A DNA stretch of 64,000 bases from the NCBI RefSeq assembly GCF_017830045.1, contig NZ_JAEDXU010000001.1, forward strand, positions 744,001 through 808,000, given 5' to 3'. Source of the DNA: Enterococcus larvae. Its GTDB lineage: Bacteria; Bacillota; Bacilli; Lactobacillales; Enterococcaceae. Below are positions 33,261-43,100 of this stretch, piece by piece. The translations under genes were made by a program, and so were the position numbers. Within the stretch, counting starts at the first letter, position 1, and each line of letters starts with the position of its first letter. Under the pieces are notes generated by a model. It was not told the DNA's origin. It saw nothing but the letters and a program-made list of their open reading frames with translations, and searched no databases.

Positions 33261-33976
33261 AAGGCTTCCACCTCCTGCATTTCTTCCAGTGTTATCCGAC
33301 CTTCATAATAAGCTTTACCTACGATTGCCCCATAAACACCGATTTCTACAAGCTCTTTCAAATCTTGTTTATCGCTGACTCCGCCGGAAGCAATGATTGC
33401 CACGTCCGGAACAGCCTGTTGTAAAGCTTGGTAATGGGACAGACTAGGTCCGGTCAATGTACCGTCTTTTGAAATATCAGTGTAAATTAGCGTCTGTACT
33501 CCGATTCCTGCCATTTCCTTAGCCATTGTCAGATAGTCTGTTTCACTGACTTCCAGCCAACCGCTAACTGCCACTTTGCCATCTTTGGCATCGATCCCCA
33601 CAGCAATTTTTTCCTTATATCTTCCTACTGCTTCCTTGACCAATTCTGGATTTTTCAGTGCGGAAGAACCAATAATGACTCGATCCACACCAAGATCGAT
33701 GTATTGCTTGATTTGTTCCATTGAACGAATACCGCCTCCAACTTCAAGCATCAACCCGGTTTCTTTTTTGATATGTTCGATCAGCGGTGCATTCGTCGTC
33801 GTCCCCTCCAAAGCCCCATCCAAATCAACAATATGAAGCGTTTTGATTCCAGCTTCTTTAAAAATATGGGCTTGCGCCAATGGATCAGAATGAACAACAG
33901 TTTTTTGTGAAAAATCTCCTTTTACTAGACGAACTGCTTCTCCCTCACGAATATCAATTGCCGGCAACACGTACAT
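33254..33976 (-). CDS. hisA: ProFAR isomerase
   Basis: This 240-residue barrel enzyme is the paralogue of HisF and isomerises the ProFAR intermediate. [19 protein letters not shown] carries the catalytic Asp near residue 7. [11 protein letters not shown] and IASGGVSD are phosphate loops, and [14 protein letters not shown] contains the second acid. ATG 33976 follows GGAGG by 8-9 nt and overlaps the end of hisH by 23 bp. A TTG three codons upstream is too close to the ribosome site. Confidence 0.95.
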   Translation of the reverse strand: MYVLPAIDIREGEAVRLVKGDFSQKTVVHSDPLAQAHIFKEAGIKTLHIVDLDGALEGTTTNAPLIEHIKKETGLMLEVGGGIRSMEQIKQYIDLGVDRVIIGSSALKNPELVKEAVGRYKEKIAVGIDAKDGKVAVSGWLEVSETDYLTMAKEMAGIGVQTLIYTDISKDGTLTGPSLSHYQALQQAVPDVAIIASGGVSDKQDLKELVEIGVYGAIVGKAYYEGRITLEEMQEVEALC

Positions 33977-34580
33977 GATCCACAACCTCCTTGAATCCTC
34001 TTAATATTTTCAGTCCAACTTCCCCGCTTTTTTCCGGATGAAATTGTGTACCATAGATATTCCCCTTTGAAATCATTGCCGGAACCTTAAGTGAGTATTG
34101 AGTAAGGGCATCAATGTTGTCTGGATCACAGTCTGCATAATAGGAATGAACAAAATAGACGTATTCGCCTGCCATATCCTTTGTCAATGCTGTATCATTA
34201 GTTATCAACAGTTCGTTCCAACCCATATGAGGAACTGGAAACCCTTTTTCAGCAGGCAACTGTTCACAAATCCCTTCTATCAACTCAAGTCCTCGAGTGA
34301 AGCCATTTTCCATACTGCCCTCCAGCAGCAACTGCATACCCAGACAGACACCTAGGATTGGAACACCATTTTTGGCTGCTTGTTTGATCGCTACAGTCAA
34401 GCCTCGTTCATTCAATGCTTCCATTGCCAGAGAAAAGGCGCCAACGCCCGGCAAAATCAGTCCATCTGCCTGAGCAATTTCATCCAGATCCGACGACAGC
34501 TTATTTTCAAGTCCGACATAATCCAATGCTTTCTGGACATTGCGAGTATTTCCTGTATCGTAATCAATTATGACGATCAT
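33954..34580 (-). CDS. hisH: Imidazole glycerol phosphate synthase, glutaminase subunit
   Basis: This 208-residue class I glutamine amidotransferase provides ammonia to HisF. The nucleophile cysteine is in ILGVCLGMQLL (about residue 79), the histidine and glutamate in GTQFHPEKSG near residue 188. IIDYDTGNTRNVQKAL at the start and LPGVGAF for the oxyanion region are typical. The gene starts directly after the hisB stop. Its glutamine demand links this operon to the neighbouring glutamate synthase genes. Confidence 0.95.
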   Translation of the reverse strand: MIVIIDYDTGNTRNVQKALDYVGLENKLSSDLDEIAQADGLILPGVGAFSLAMEALNERGLTVAIKQAAKNGVPILGVCLGMQLLLEGSMENGFTRGLELIEGICEQLPAEKGFPVPHMGWNELLITNDTALTKDMAGEYVYFVHSYYADCDPDNIDALTQYSLKVPAMISKGNIYGTQFHPEKSGEVGLKILRGFKEVVDHVRVAGN

Positions 34581-35165
34581 CTACAACGTTCCTTTCGTGG
34601 AATTTACTCCGTGGATCTCCGAATTGAAGGTAACCGCTTCTCTCAATGCTCTCCCGGTTGCTTTAAATAATGCTTCTATTTTATGATGGGTATTTTTTCC
34701 ATGTAAAATTTTCAAATGAAGATTCATCTGAGTATTGAAGGCTAACGCTTGAAAAAATTCTTCGGTCAACTCTGTATCAAATGCCCCTAGCTTAGGATTA
34801 TCAAATACTGCATCAAAAACCAGATACGCTCTGCCGCTTAAATCAAGAGAAGCCATCCCTAGTGTTTCATCCATTGGAACAAAGCTAGTCCCATAGCGAT
34901 TGATCCCCGCCTTATCTCCTAATGCTTCTTTCAGACATTGTCCTAATACGATCCCCACATCTTCCACAGTATGATGACTGTCTACTTCTAAATCTCCAGA
35001 TACTTTGACCTCCAACGACATTCTGCTATGACGAGCAAACAAGGTCAGCATATGATTGAAAAATCCGACACCAGTATCAATTAGGACCGGCTCCTGTTTA
35101 TCTAAATCCAATGAAAGCTCAATCGACGTTTCCGCTGTCTCTCTCTTTAAGCCTGCTGTTCTCAT
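34581..35165 (-). CDS. hisB: Imidazoleglycerol-phosphate dehydratase
   Basis: This 194-residue monofunctional enzyme dehydrates imidazole glycerol phosphate to imidazole acetol phosphate using manganese. [28 protein letters not shown] and the second-half [15 protein letters not shown] supply the paired metal-binding histidines. There is no fused phosphatase domain, so histidinol phosphatase must be a separate gene, which is not in this window. It overlaps hisD by 4 bp. Confidence 0.95.
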   Translation of the reverse strand: MRTAGLKRETAETSIELSLDLDKQEPVLIDTGVGFFNHMLTLFARHSRMSLEVKVSGDLEVDSHHTVEDVGIVLGQCLKEALGDKAGINRYGTSFVPMDETLGMASLDLSGRAYLVFDAVFDNPKLGAFDTELTEEFFQALAFNTQMNLHLKILHGKNTHHKIEALFKATGRALREAVTFNSEIHGVNSTKGTL

Positions 35166-36454
35166 TTATCTTCCTCCTTAAATCGATATTCAACAGCACG
35201 AGCATGTGCTTCAAGCCCTTCTTTCCTGGCCAATAAAGCAATATCCGCCTGTACCTCTGCCAATGCCTCTTTCGTATAGTAGCTGACCTGGCTGTATTTC
35301 ACAAAATCATATACACCTAGTGGAGAATAAAACTTCGCTGTTCCACTCGTCGGCAGTACGTGGTTCGTACCTGACAGATAGTCTCCGACTGGTTCAGAGG
35401 TGTATGCCCCTAAAAAGATTGAACCAGCATTTCTGATGTCATGCAAACGGCTCATTGGATCTTCCATCTGTACCTCCAAATGCTCTGGTGCAATCTCATT
35501 CATGATATCAAACATATCGGTTGTACCACTGGCTAGAATGATCCAGCTATGATCAACTATCGAGCGTTCGGCAATTTCTTTTCGCGGCAACGTGATCAAC
35601 TGTTCCGCAATCTCCCGTTCCACCTCTTCAGCCAATCTCTTTGAATCCGTTACTAGAAAAGTACGAGCCAATACATCATGTTCTGCCTGAGACAGCAAGT
35701 CCGCTGCGATGAATGCTGGATCAGCCTGAGCATCTGCCAGAACACCAATTTCTGACGGCCCCGCAATCATGTCGATCCCCACTGTACCAAACACTTGCTT
35801 TTTCGCTGTCGCAACATAAATATTTCCCGGTCCAACAATCTTATCTACTTTTGGAATAGTGGCTGTTCCATAAGCTAAGGCAGCAATTGCTTGAGCACCG
35901 CCAACTTGGAATACCCGATCCACTCCCGCAATTTTTGCAGCTGCCAAAATGATTGACGGTACACCTTCAGGCGAAGGTGGGGTAACCATGATCACTTCGT
36001 CGACACCAGCGATTTTTGCCGGCAGCACATTCATCAGAACAGAAGAAGGATACGCTGCTGTCCCTCCTGGAACATAGACCCCAACTCGTTCTAACGGCCG
36101 GACCAGCTGTCCTCTGATAACACCGCTTTTTTCACTATCCATAAAATCATATTGCTTTTGCTTTTTATGGTAGCTGATAATATTTTCCTTGGCCTTTTCA
36201 AGTGCTGTTTTTACTGAGTCTTCCAGCTGCTGATAGGCCTGATTGATCGCATCCTGTGATATTTCCAGTTCATCCAATTCTGTTTGATCAAATTTTCTGG
36301 AATATTCAAACAACGCTCGATCCCCTGAAGAAACAACATTGTCGATGATTTCCTTTGTTGCAGCTTCGATTTGTTGATCATCAGCCTTTCTCATATACTT
36401 CTCTTTATCTAGTTCAGATAGGATTTCCTGTCTTGTTCCCGATAGCCATCTCAT
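35162..36454 (-). CDS. hisD: Histidinol dehydrogenase
   Basis: This 430-residue zinc enzyme oxidises histidinol to histidine in two NAD-dependent steps, the end of the pathway. Recognisable segments are [52 protein letters not shown] and the signature [17 protein letters not shown]. The conserved [15 protein letters not shown] near residue 365 supports full length. It starts 3 bp after hisG and overlaps hisB. Confidence 0.95.
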   Translation of the reverse strand: MRWLSGTRQEILSELDKEKYMRKADDQQIEAATKEIIDNVVSSGDRALFEYSRKFDQTELDELEISQDAINQAYQQLEDSVKTALEKAKENIISYHKKQKQYDFMDSEKSGVIRGQLVRPLERVGVYVPGGTAAYPSSVLMNVLPAKIAGVDEVIMVTPPSPEGVPSIILAAAKIAGVDRVFQVGGAQAIAALAYGTATIPKVDKIVGPGNIYVATAKKQVFGTVGIDMIAGPSEIGVLADAQADPAFIAADLLSQAEHDVLARTFLVTDSKRLAEEVEREIAEQLITLPRKEIAERSIVDHSWIILASGTTDMFDIMNEIAPEHLEVQMEDPMSRLHDIRNAGSIFLGAYTSEPVGDYLSGTNHVLPTSGTAKFYSPLGVYDFVKYSQVSYYTKEALAEVQADIALLARKEGLEAHARAVEYRFKEEDK

Positions 36455-36457
36455 TGC

Positions 36458-37096
36458 TCATCCCTCTTTTCCGATTACCGTTTCCAGTTTTTCAAACAGA
36501 TCAAAAATTTCCTGACGCTTTCGTTTCAATGTTGCCTTATTCACAATCATTCGAGCAGAAATCTTACAAATATCCTCATAAATACTTAAGCCATTTTCCT
36601 TCAATGTCGTTCCGGTCTCAACAATATCAACGATCGCATCTGCTAATCCGAGAACCGGTGCAATTTCTACAGAGCCTTCGATTTTGATAATGTCCACATC
36701 TTCTCCTTTACTGCGAAAATGTGCAGAAGCGATGGTCGGATACTTTGTGGCAATCCGTTTACGCTTATGGTCATCCGGCTGATAATCGCTTGTTGATGCA
36801 ACTGAAAATTTGCATTTTCCAATTGCCAGATCCAGCATCTCATAATACCCATGCGGGTGCTCCAGCAAGACATCCTTTCCTACGACTCCAAGATCCGCTA
36901 CGCCATGTCTAACATAGGTTGTTACATCTGCGGCTTTGACTAATAGAAAGGTCAAGGTATGATCCTCGTTGTGAAAAACCAGCTTTCTTTGTTTATCCTT
37001 CATGAATGAAACATCGATCCCCGCCTGTTCAAATAATTCTAAGGTTTGCTTCTCCAGTCTGCCCTTTGTCAAAGCTATCGTCAAATTATTCTTCAT
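36458..37096 (-). CDS. hisG: ATP phosphoribosyltransferase, short form
   Basis: This 212-residue enzyme catalyses the first, regulated step: ATP plus PRPP gives phosphoribosyl-ATP. It lacks the C-terminal regulatory domain of the long form and therefore needs HisZ, encoded just upstream. [20 protein letters not shown] and [16 protein letters not shown]-like segments (here [20 protein letters not shown]) form the PRPP site. ATG 37096 is chosen with AGGTG upstream. It overlaps hisZ by 11 bp. Confidence 0.95.
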   Translation of the reverse strand: MKNNLTIALTKGRLEKQTLELFEQAGIDVSFMKDKQRKLVFHNEDHTLTFLLVKAADVTTYVRHGVADLGVVGKDVLLEHPHGYYEMLDLAIGKCKFSVASTSDYQPDDHKRKRIATKYPTIASAHFRSKGEDVDIIKIEGSVEIAPVLGLADAIVDIVETGTTLKENGLSIYEDICKISARMIVNKATLKRKRQEIFDLFEKLETVIGKEG

Positions 37097-38279
37097 TCTG
37101 CTCACCTGCTTTTACTCGAATAATCTCTTTTCCTTGGATAAGGATCACCTCATCATACGCCCATTTTTCACCATAAGCCAAGGCTTCCTCCCACGTATCA
37201 AACAACGAAAGCTCACTGTTTTCGCTCTGACAGACAAATTTCTGAGCTATGGCAATATCCTCAAGCGAGGCGTGAACCAACACCTTTGCATGCTCCAAAT
37301 CTGCCAAAATCCCCAAACGATACTGAAGTGCGACTAGCGTGTCCAAATTGATTCCCAGACCAACTGCGGGAATTCGCGTATGGCCAAACTGCTCGACTAA
37401 GTGATCGTAACGTCCGCCTCTTAGAAATATCTCAGGAATCAGATCCGCATAGCCGTTGAATAAAATCCCAGTATAGTAATCCATCAATGCCACCGAACCA
37501 AGATCGACTGTTAGAGAGATATCAGGATGTGTCAAAGTGATCAACTGTGCCATCTTATTAATTTCTTCCAGAACTGCGGCAATGGCAGTCTCTTCCGGCA
37601 GCATCGCCTCAGCAGCAGCCAGAACCACTGATACATCACCAAACAGCTTAGGCAATTCCTTGATGAATCGATCCAGCTTGCTGGGGTGCTGCTGAACAAA
37701 CTCGTTCAAGGCGCTTAGGTTCTTATTACTCAGTAATTCCTTCAAGGTTCTTTTTCCCTCGGCATTCAGTTGTAGATAAGTAGAAATTTCTTTCAATAAG
37801 CCTGCATGTCCCAGTTCAAAATGAAAATTGGGGATATTCAGCTCCGTCAGTATCTCTACCGCACAGGATATACATTCCAGCTCAGCTTTGACAGAAGAAA
37901 AACCAATCAGCTCGATCCCTGCCTGAGTCAGCTCATTTTGCTCCCCTGTCATTTCACTGTTGAAGCGAAAAACTCTTCCGCTATAAGACAGCTTCAACGG
38001 AGGCTGGATACCGGCTGTCGCCGCCACTCGTCCAATCGGCATCGTCATGTCCGGACGTAATACAAGCAAACGCCCCTGTTTGTCAAAAAAGCGATACAAT
38101 AGACCTTCGATCTCATCTGCCTGAAAAACATCCTCAAACTCGATCAATGGCGTATCTACCCGCTGATACCCTCGTTTTCGTACGATTTGATTGACCTTTT
38201 GCTCCAACTCATAAGCACCATTTGCTTCACGGAATAATTTATCTTTTGTTCCCGATGGTAAGCTCAGATTCCATTTCAT
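37086..38279 (-). CDS. hisZ: ATP phosphoribosyltransferase regulatory subunit
   Basis: This 397-residue protein is a paralogue of histidyl-tRNA synthetase without aminoacylation activity. It assembles with short HisG and mediates histidine feedback. Class II motifs remain visible: [27 protein letters not shown] (motif 2 region) and the histidine-binding-like [12 protein letters not shown], while the anticodon domain is replaced by a shorter C-terminus. ATG 38279 lies 8 nt after AAAGGGAG; an upstream GTG is rejected. It is the first gene after the His T-box. Confidence 0.92.
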   Translation of the reverse strand: MKWNLSLPSGTKDKLFREANGAYELEQKVNQIVRKRGYQRVDTPLIEFEDVFQADEIEGLLYRFFDKQGRLLVLRPDMTMPIGRVAATAGIQPPLKLSYSGRVFRFNSEMTGEQNELTQAGIELIGFSSVKAELECISCAVEILTELNIPNFHFELGHAGLLKEISTYLQLNAEGKRTLKELLSNKNLSALNEFVQQHPSKLDRFIKELPKLFGDVSVVLAAAEAMLPEETAIAAVLEEINKMAQLITLTHPDISLTVDLGSVALMDYYTGILFNGYADLIPEIFLRGGRYDHLVEQFGHTRIPAVGLGINLDTLVALQYRLGILADLEHAKVLVHASLEDIAIAQKFVCQSENSELSLFDTWEEALAYGEKWAYDEVILIQGKEIIRVKAGEQNEE

Positions 38280-38362
38280 TACGCACACTCCCTTTCAAAA
38301 ATCGATCATTAAAGACTATTTTTTAGCTGCTGGTTTTTTCCTCGTTAAGATATTTTTATAAA

Positions 38363-38648
38363 CAAAAAATCCTCTTGGCAAATAAGCCAAGAGGACGAGA
38401 AAGTTTTTTTCACGTGGTCCCACCTCAGATTCATTTCCGCCTCTCAGCGAAAAACTCTGTTAGTCTGCGACTAAAAGCGATAACGGGCAGTCCCGATTTT
38501 TCCTACAGTTATTCAGAAAAACAATTTACAGGCGTGTTCGATGGTATGCTGCTATTTCCTTTCACCAGCCGGAAACTCTCTGAGGCAACAAAAATCATCT
38601 ACTATTCTGATCATTATTTTTTCATCGTATTCTCATTTATTTCTAAAA
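38363..38648 (-). ncRNA. T-box riboswitch controlling the histidine operon
   Basis: The minus-strand leader has the T-box core GAGGTGGGACCACG (38412-38427 region). A strong terminator stem follows (CCTCTTGGC/GCCAAGAGG, 38371-38394) with a T-run. Upstream, an AGTA loop-E-like motif and GGCTGGTGAAAGG precede a GAACACG segment whose CAC triplet (38534-38536) is a probable His specifier. Uncharged tRNA-His would favour the antiterminator and operon expression. Confidence 0.9.
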
Positions 38649-38677
38649 ACTTTATCATGGATAGTCAGATTAGTCAA
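38649..38677 (-). promoter_or_regulatory. Promoter of the his operon leader
   Basis: TTGACT (38672-38677) and TAAAGT (38649-38654) are separated by 17 bp, and a TG one base upstream of the -10 box makes it an extended promoter. It starts transcription just before the T-box. Confidence 0.65.
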
Positions 38678-38733
38678 CTGATTTTCAAAAGAAAATAGCG
38701 AAAAGCTGCTTTCTTTCAACCTATGTCGCTAGT

Positions 38734-40179
38734 TTACTGCGCTTGTGCCACAAGAGCTCGTAAAGACTGATCAACAGTTTCAGCAGCCAATCGACCTTCT
38801 CGAATAGCCCAAATCACTAAACTAGGGCCTCTCTTGGCGTCTCCAGCTACATAGACTCGCTCATTGTTTGTCGTATAATCATCGAAAACCTCTGTCACTT
38901 CTAATTGATCAAGCAGACTTTTTTCCGGTCCGATAAAGCCCATCGCCAACAGTACCAAATCAGCCTTCAAGGTCTTCTCTGTTCCCTCAATTGGTTGGAA
39001 GCTTTGATCGACCTGAACAGTTTCCAAACCGATGACCTGACCTCTTTCCGCACCAATGAATGCAGTCGTTGACGTTTGATGAAGGGTCAGCTCTTCTTTT
39101 TGTAAATGGTTCGCCTCAGCTTGTCCATAGCCTTCTTTATCAACAAATGGATATTCCGGCCAAGGATTGCTTGAGTTTCTCACAGCAGGCATCTTAGGGG
39201 TGATCTCCAGCTGTCTGACCGATGCACAGCCCTGACGGATAGCTGAACCGATACAGTCATTTCCTGTATCCCCACCACCGATCACAACAACATGCTTGCC
39301 TTCCAGCTTCTTGCTGGTTGCCTCTGTTCCATATTTCAATACATCCTTGGTTGCTTCAGTCAGATAATCAACTGCAAACTGAACGCCTTGTACCTCTCGT
39401 CCGTTGACCTTCAAGTCCCTTGGTACACTCGCACCTGTTGCTGCAATCACCCGATCAAACTGCTGGTACAGCTCTTCTGCAGTGATGTCCACACCAATTT
39501 CTGTATTTGCGACAAAGTGAATACCAACTTCCTGCATTACATCAATACGACGCTGAACGACTTTTTTATCCAGCTTCATATTAGGAATGCCATACATCAG
39601 TAGACCGCCAAATCTGTCAGAACGCTCATAGATAGTGACCTCATGGCCAAGCTGATTCAAACGCCAAGCTGCGGAAAGACCTGCAGGTCCACTTCCAATA
39701 ACAGCAATTTTAAATCCAGTTTTTTCCTTCGGAATACCGGTTGGTTTGACCCAACCATTTTCAAACGCTGTATCGATAATAAAACGTTCGTTGTCATGGA
39801 TTGATACACCAGAACCATTTAGCGCCTCTGTACAAGACTTTTCACAGGGAGCAGGACAAACACGACCTGTCATTTCCGGCAACGGATTGGTTCTGCTCAG
39901 TCGTTCCCAGGCCTTCTTATATTCCCCGCGATAAACTAAATCGTTCCATTCCGGAATCAGGTTATCGTTAGGACAGCCGGAAACAGCTCGCTTTTCTCCG
40001 TAAAAGACACCTGTATGGCAGAAAGGAATCCCGCAGTTCATACATCTGGCTGCTTGCTCCTGACGCTCCTCTTCATTCAAAGGAACCTGCAATTCTTCCC
40101 AATCGGTGATTCGTTCTGCAATCGGACGATATGGATTTTCCTTACGGTCGTACTTTAAAAAGCCGAATGGATCTGCCAT
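38734..40179 (-). CDS. gltD: Glutamate synthase, small (beta) subunit
   Basis: This 481-residue flavoprotein supplies electrons from NAD(P)H to GltB. The N-terminal domain has the cysteine clusters for Fe-S centres (CMNCGIPFCHTG, GCPNDN, GRVCPAPCEKSCTEAL). Two dinucleotide-binding folds follow: VIGSGPAGLSAAWRLNQLG for FAD (about residue 146) and VVIGGGDTGNDC for NAD(P) (about 285). The end carries GDAKRGPSLVIWAIREG. ATG 40179 with AAAGGAG at 10-nt spacing is chosen over a GTG too close to that site. It begins one base after the gltB stop. Confidence 0.94.
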   Translation of the reverse strand: MADPFGFLKYDRKENPYRPIAERITDWEELQVPLNEEERQEQAARCMNCGIPFCHTGVFYGEKRAVSGCPNDNLIPEWNDLVYRGEYKKAWERLSRTNPLPEMTGRVCPAPCEKSCTEALNGSGVSIHDNERFIIDTAFENGWVKPTGIPKEKTGFKIAVIGSGPAGLSAAWRLNQLGHEVTIYERSDRFGGLLMYGIPNMKLDKKVVQRRIDVMQEVGIHFVANTEIGVDITAEELYQQFDRVIAATGASVPRDLKVNGREVQGVQFAVDYLTEATKDVLKYGTEATSKKLEGKHVVVIGGGDTGNDCIGSAIRQGCASVRQLEITPKMPAVRNSSNPWPEYPFVDKEGYGQAEANHLQKEELTLHQTSTTAFIGAERGQVIGLETVQVDQSFQPIEGTEKTLKADLVLLAMGFIGPEKSLLDQLEVTEVFDDYTTNNERVYVAGDAKRGPSLVIWAIREGRLAAETVDQSLRALVAQAQ

Positions 40180-40180
40180 A

Positions 40181-43100
40181 TTAGCCACGCTCCTTTACTG
40201 TTGGTTTCTGTGGTGCATTCTGCGCACCAATTACTGCCTCAAATGCTGACTCTAGCAATGTTTCACCAGAAAGTCCTTCTTCACGAAGCTTTTCAGTGAC
40301 GGTAACCATTTCATGATACTCTTTTGGATAAACCTTGATAAAATGCTGCTGCAGATTTTCCCAGCCAGCCAGAATCTCCTCTGCCTTTTCTGATCCGGTA
40401 TGCTGATAATGCTTTTCAAGCAGCTCCTTCAAAATAAGATCGTCACCTGATTCTCCTAATCGGAACAGCTCAACCATTTCCATATTACAGCGTTGTGCAA
40501 ATTGTTCGTCCGGATCGTAGATATACGCGACACCACCGGACATCCCAGCACCGAAATTACGACCAGTTTCTCCCAAAATCACTGCAACACCGCCTGTCAT
40601 GTATTCACAGCCATGGTCGCCGACACCTTCGACAACAACGTTCGCTCCACTATTCCGAACACAGAAACGTTCACCGCCTCGGCCTCTGAAATAGGCTTCT
40701 CCCTTGTTCGCGCCAAAGCAGGCAACATTCCCAACAATTGGGGAGCTTTCTGCCTTATAACCGGCATCCTCCGGCGGTACGATGACTAAACGCCCACCAC
40801 TTAGACCTTTTCCTACATAATCATTTGCTTCCCCAGTTAGCTTCAGCTCCATGCCCTGTGTAATGAAGGCGCCAAAGCTCTGTCCGGCAATTCCTCGATA
40901 GTGATAATTGATCAATCCCGGTTCAAGTTCATAATTGCCGAACCGTTCGGCAATCCAGCCGCCCATTCGAGCCCCAACTGTTCGATTCACATTATTGATC
41001 GTTTCTTCCACGTAGATTTTCTGATTATTCTTAATTGCAGCTCCGGCAAAGGCATCCAGCTCTTTCCATTGACGCTGCTCCTGAAACGGATCTTCACACT
41101 TGCGTTCGATGCCCAAGGTATGCCCCAGCATTCTAGAGAAATCAAGAGATTTTGCTTTCCCTTTTGCTACAAATTTCGGCTTCAGCATTTCCGCATGGCC
41201 AATCATTTCATCGATGGTTCTAAAGCCCAGCTCTGCCATGATCTCTCTTAAATCTTCAGCGATAAACATCATAGCATTGATGATATGCTCCGGTTTTCCT
41301 ACAAAGAATTTTCGCAGCTCCGGATCTTGAGTAGCTACACCGACAGGGCACGTATTCAAGCTGCAGACACGCATCATCACACAGCCTACTGCGACTAACG
41401 CTAAAGAGGCAAAACTGTATTCCTCAGCACCTAAAAGTGCTGCGACAGCAACATCTCGTCCTGTCATCAATTTCCCATCTGTTTCAAGCGTCATCCGCTG
41501 ACGCAAATCGTTCAAGGACAATGTCTGGTGTGCCTCAACCAATCCCATTTCCCATGGAAGCCCGGCATCCCTGACAGAATTTCTTGGAGAAGCACCTGTT
41601 CCGCCATCGTAGCCTGAAATCACGACGACATCTGCACCTGCTTTGACCACACCTGTTGCAATCGTTCCAACGCCGGTGCTTGATACTAGCTTGACGTTGA
41701 TCTTCGCATAAGGATTGATTGTTTTCAAATCGTAAATCAACTGGGCCAAATCCTCAATGGAGTAAATATCATGATGCGGCGGTGGTGAAATCAGACGCAC
41801 ACCAGGTGTTGAACCACGAATTTCCGCAACCCACGGAAAGACTTTATTTCCAGGCAGCTGTCCGCCTTCTCCCGGCTTCGCTCCCTGAGCAACCTTAATT
41901 TGCAGCTCTTCAGCACTCATCAAATATTCCGCATTAACGCCAAAACGACCAGATGCCACTTGCTTGATCTTGCTATTCAAGTTCACACCATTCGCTCTCG
42001 GCTTGAAACGGTTGCGATTTTCACCGCCTTCTCCGCTATTGGACTTCGCACCGATACGATTCATCGCTTCCGCAATACATTCATGTGCTTCCTGACTTAA
42101 AGACCCATAGCTCATAGCACCGACCTTGAAACGCTTGACGATTGTTTCTGCCGGTTCCACTTCAGTCAGCTTGACTGGTTGACGTTCACTAGTAAACTCC
42201 CACATAGCCCGTAAGGTTGCTGGTGTTTCAAGCTCTTCCTTATTCAACTGCTGAGCATATTTTTTATATAGCGCATAATCCCCTTGACGAACAGCCTGCT
42301 GGAAGTTATAGATTGTTTGCGGATTGAACAAATGATGCTCACCGTCTGCCTTGAATTGGAAGCTTCCGCCGGATGGTAGAAAATCATTTTCCTTTTCGCC
42401 ATAGGCCGATTCGTAACGTTCAAGATATTCCTTTTCGATTTGATTCAGGGACAATCCGCCGATTCGACTAGCTGTTCCAGTAAAGAACTGATCGATCACT
42501 TTTTCAGAAAGTCCGACTGCTTCAAAAAGCTGTGCTCCATGATAACCGGCAATTGTTGAGATCCCCATACGAGACATGACTTTTACAATTCCCTTTTCTG
42601 CTGCCTGACGATAGGTTTCTACTTTATCTGCCAAATGATAGTCCTTTAACGTCTCATAAGTCCCATAAGGATGGATTGCACTCACACCATAGCCAATCAG
42701 CATCGCGTAATGATGAACTTCACAGATCTCAGCTGAATCGGCAATAATGGACACCAGTCCTCTTTTCCCTTGCTCTACAAGATAATTATGAAGCCCTGAA
42801 ACAGCCAATAAGATCGGGATTGCTAATTTTCCTCTTCCTCTATCTCTGTCGGAAAGAATGATGATCGTTGCACCACTATCGATTTTTTCCTCTGCTTCCT
42901 TAAACATATTTTCCAGCACTCGCTGTAAACGGTTTGGAACCTCAGGAGTCAATGAATAGCTGATTGATTGGACCATACTTTTTTGTCCATGCACATTCAA
43001 ACTTCTGATTTTTAGGAAGTCATCAGTAGAAAGAACGGGACTTTCGATTTTCAGCTTATTACAGTTTTCCGGCTGATCGATCAAGAGATTCCCGTCTCGG

